Source of the DNA: Actinobacteria bacterium RBG_16_64_13
GTDB lineage: Bacteria; Actinomycetota; Thermoleophilia; RBG-16-64-13
Direction: 5' to 3'
NCBI GenBank assembly: GCA_001768675.1
Contig: MELN01000021.1
Coordinates: forward strand, 24,308-33,734
DNA length: 9,427 nt
Shown here: piece by piece, positions 8,305-9,427 of the stretch
Position numbering within the stretch: the stretch's first letter is position 1
Layout of the letters: each line of letters opens with the position of its first letter
Program-made: the position numbers and the translations under genes
The notes under the pieces: model-generated
The model's input: only the letters and a program-made list of their open reading frames with translations
Database searches by the model: none
Told to the model about the DNA's origin: nothing

Positions 8305-9427
8305 TTGAGTCCGTTCATCAAGGACGCGTGCGTCCAAGCGGTGCTCTCGGCGGCGAGCATCGTCGACGTGGTGTCGGGCTACACCAGCCTGCGCAAGCGA
8401 GGCGTCACGTACTCGGGACTGTGCCCCTTCCACCAGGAGAAGACCCCCTCGTTCACGGTGAGCGCCGAGAAGGGCCTCTACTACTGCTTCGGCTGCGGCG
8501 AGGGGGGCGACGTGGTCCGCTTCTTGGAGCGGGTCGAGAATCTCTCGTTCGCGGAGGTCATCGAGCAACTCGGGGAGCGCTTCGGGGTGCCGGTGGAGTT
8601 CGAGGAGGGGGCCGGACCCGATCCGGCTCGCAAGGATCGGGAGGCCCGCCTGCTGTTGGCCGTGGAGAAGGCGGCCACGTTTTACCAAAGGTTCCTCTGG
8701 GAAACAGAAAGCGGCCGGGGCGCTCGCGAGTATCTGGAGAAACGAGGCCTGGGAGAGGAAGTCTGCCGGGCGTTCAGAGTGGGGTTCAGCCCCGGCGAGT
8801 GGCGGGGGCTCCACAGGCGGGCGAGCAAGGAAGGATTCACCGACCGCGAGTTGGAAGAGGCCGGTCTGCTGATCCGGCAGACCGGCAAAACGTACGACCG
8901 CTTCCGCGGACGGCTGATGTTCCCCCTGGTGGATCACCGAGGGAGAGTCCTGGGTTTCGGGGGGCGGACTCTCACAGATGAGACGCCCAAGTATCTGAAT
9001 TCCCCCGAGGGACCGCTGTACCAGAAGGGCCACCTTCTGTATGGCCTGTATCAGGCCAGAAAGGCCATAGCCGATGCTGATGAGGTCGTGGTGGTGGAGG
9101 GCTACACCGACGTGCTCGGGCTTGTACAAGCGGGCGCGGGGAACGTGGTCGCCTCCATGGGGACGGCCCTTACCGACGCCCAGATCGGCCTGATGATGCG
9201 CTTCACCGGGAAAATAACGTTCATGTTCGACGCCGACCGTGCAGGCACGGAAGCCATGCTCCGCTCGGGCGAACTGGCACGAGGACATTCGCTCCGGCCG
9301 ATGGTGGCGGCGTTGCCCGGCGGCCAGGATCCCGCGGAGGTCGCCGTCGAAGGCGGGCAGGAGGCCGTGTCCCGGATCCTGGCCGCGAAGATGTCGTTGT
9401 TGGGGTTCGAGTTGCGTCAGGCGCTGG
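8305..9427 (+). CDS. dnaG: DNA primase (3' end outside window)
   Basis: The first 374 residues of DnaG are present; complete proteins have about 600. DnaG makes RNA primers at replication forks with the DnaB helicase. The N-terminal zinc ribbon has CPFHQEKTPSF with C40 and H43, and YYCFGCGEGGD with C61 and C64. The RNA polymerase core shows RLMFPLVDHRGRVLGFGGR (203-221), KYLNSPEGPLYQKG (229-242) and LYGLYQARKAI (245-255). The Toprim part has VVVVEGYTDV (261-270, E265) and MFDADRAG (307-314, D309 and D311), which bind the catalytic metals. The C-terminal helicase-binding domain is cut off. The TTG at 8305 is chosen because it gives a normal N-terminus before the zinc motif, and no ATG or GTG occurs earlier in frame after the dgt stop. 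Its ribosome site is weak, which suggests coupling to dgt translation. Confidence 0.96.
   Translation, partial: MSPFIKDACVQAVLSAASIVDVVSGYTSLRKRGVTYSGLCPFHQEKTPSFTVSAEKGLYYCFGCGEGGDVVRFLERVENLSFAEVIEQLGERFGVPVEFEEGAGPDPARKDREARLLLAVEKAATFYQRFLWETESGRGAREYLEKRGLGEEVCRAFRVGFSPGEWRGLHRRASKEGFTDRELEEAGLLIRQTGKTYDRFRGRLMFPLVDHRGRVLGFGGRTLTDETPKYLNSPEGPLYQKGHLLYGLYQARKAIADADEVVVVEGYTDVLGLVQAGAGNVVASMGTALTDAQIGLMMRFTGKITFMFDADRAGTEAMLRSGELARGHSLRPMVAALPGGQDPAEVAVEGGQEAVSRILAAKMSLLGFELRQAL

Noticed and set aside
8209..9288. A long minus-strand frame opposite dnaG.
   Set aside because: It is an antisense shadow in GC-rich coding DNA; the plus strand carries unmistakable DnaG motifs throughout.

Overview
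This GC-rich chromosomal window carries conserved housekeeping genes with an accessory insert between them. In order: the 3' end of glyS (glycyl-tRNA synthetase beta subunit, +); about 700 bases of non-coding and decayed DNA; an AAA/DUF4143 ATPase gene (+); a second gene-poor stretch with strong inverted repeats; a radical SAM gene (-); then, divergently, ppdK (pyruvate, phosphate dikinase, +), dgt (dGTP triphosphohydrolase, +) and the 5' two thirds of dnaG (DNA primase, +), which runs off the right edge.

The order glyS - ppdK - dgt - dnaG, a two-subunit GlyRS, PPDK and strong G/C preference at third codon positions point to a deep-branching actinobacterium (Coriobacteriia- or Thermoleophilia-like) or a high-GC anaerobic Firmicute. 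I cannot go further from sequence alone. A fragment of an anaerobic-type FAD/NAD-binding electron-transfer subunit and the radical SAM gene fit an anaerobic or microaerobic lifestyle, but this is inference.

The right half (4466-9427) is a conserved information/central-metabolism block. PPDK interconverts pyruvate + ATP + Pi and PEP + AMP + PPi, Dgt removes triphosphate from deoxynucleotides, and DnaG primes replication. dgt and dnaG are only 7 bases apart and are probably co-transcribed.

The left half (446-4294) is the unusual part. It contains a minus-strand piece of an FNR-like oxidoreductase with no start or stop of its own, a minus-strand hydrophobic peptide that looks like the tail of a lost membrane protein, four imperfect tandem repeats with an exact 23-bp period just before the ATPase gene, and an imperfect direct repeat on both sides of the repeat array plus ATPase. 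I read this as an insertion hotspot where genes have entered and decayed. I do not see a convincing new multi-gene system. The best candidates for novelty are the 23-bp array with its ATPase, and the radical SAM protein with a helical N-terminal domain, which I cannot assign to a known pathway.
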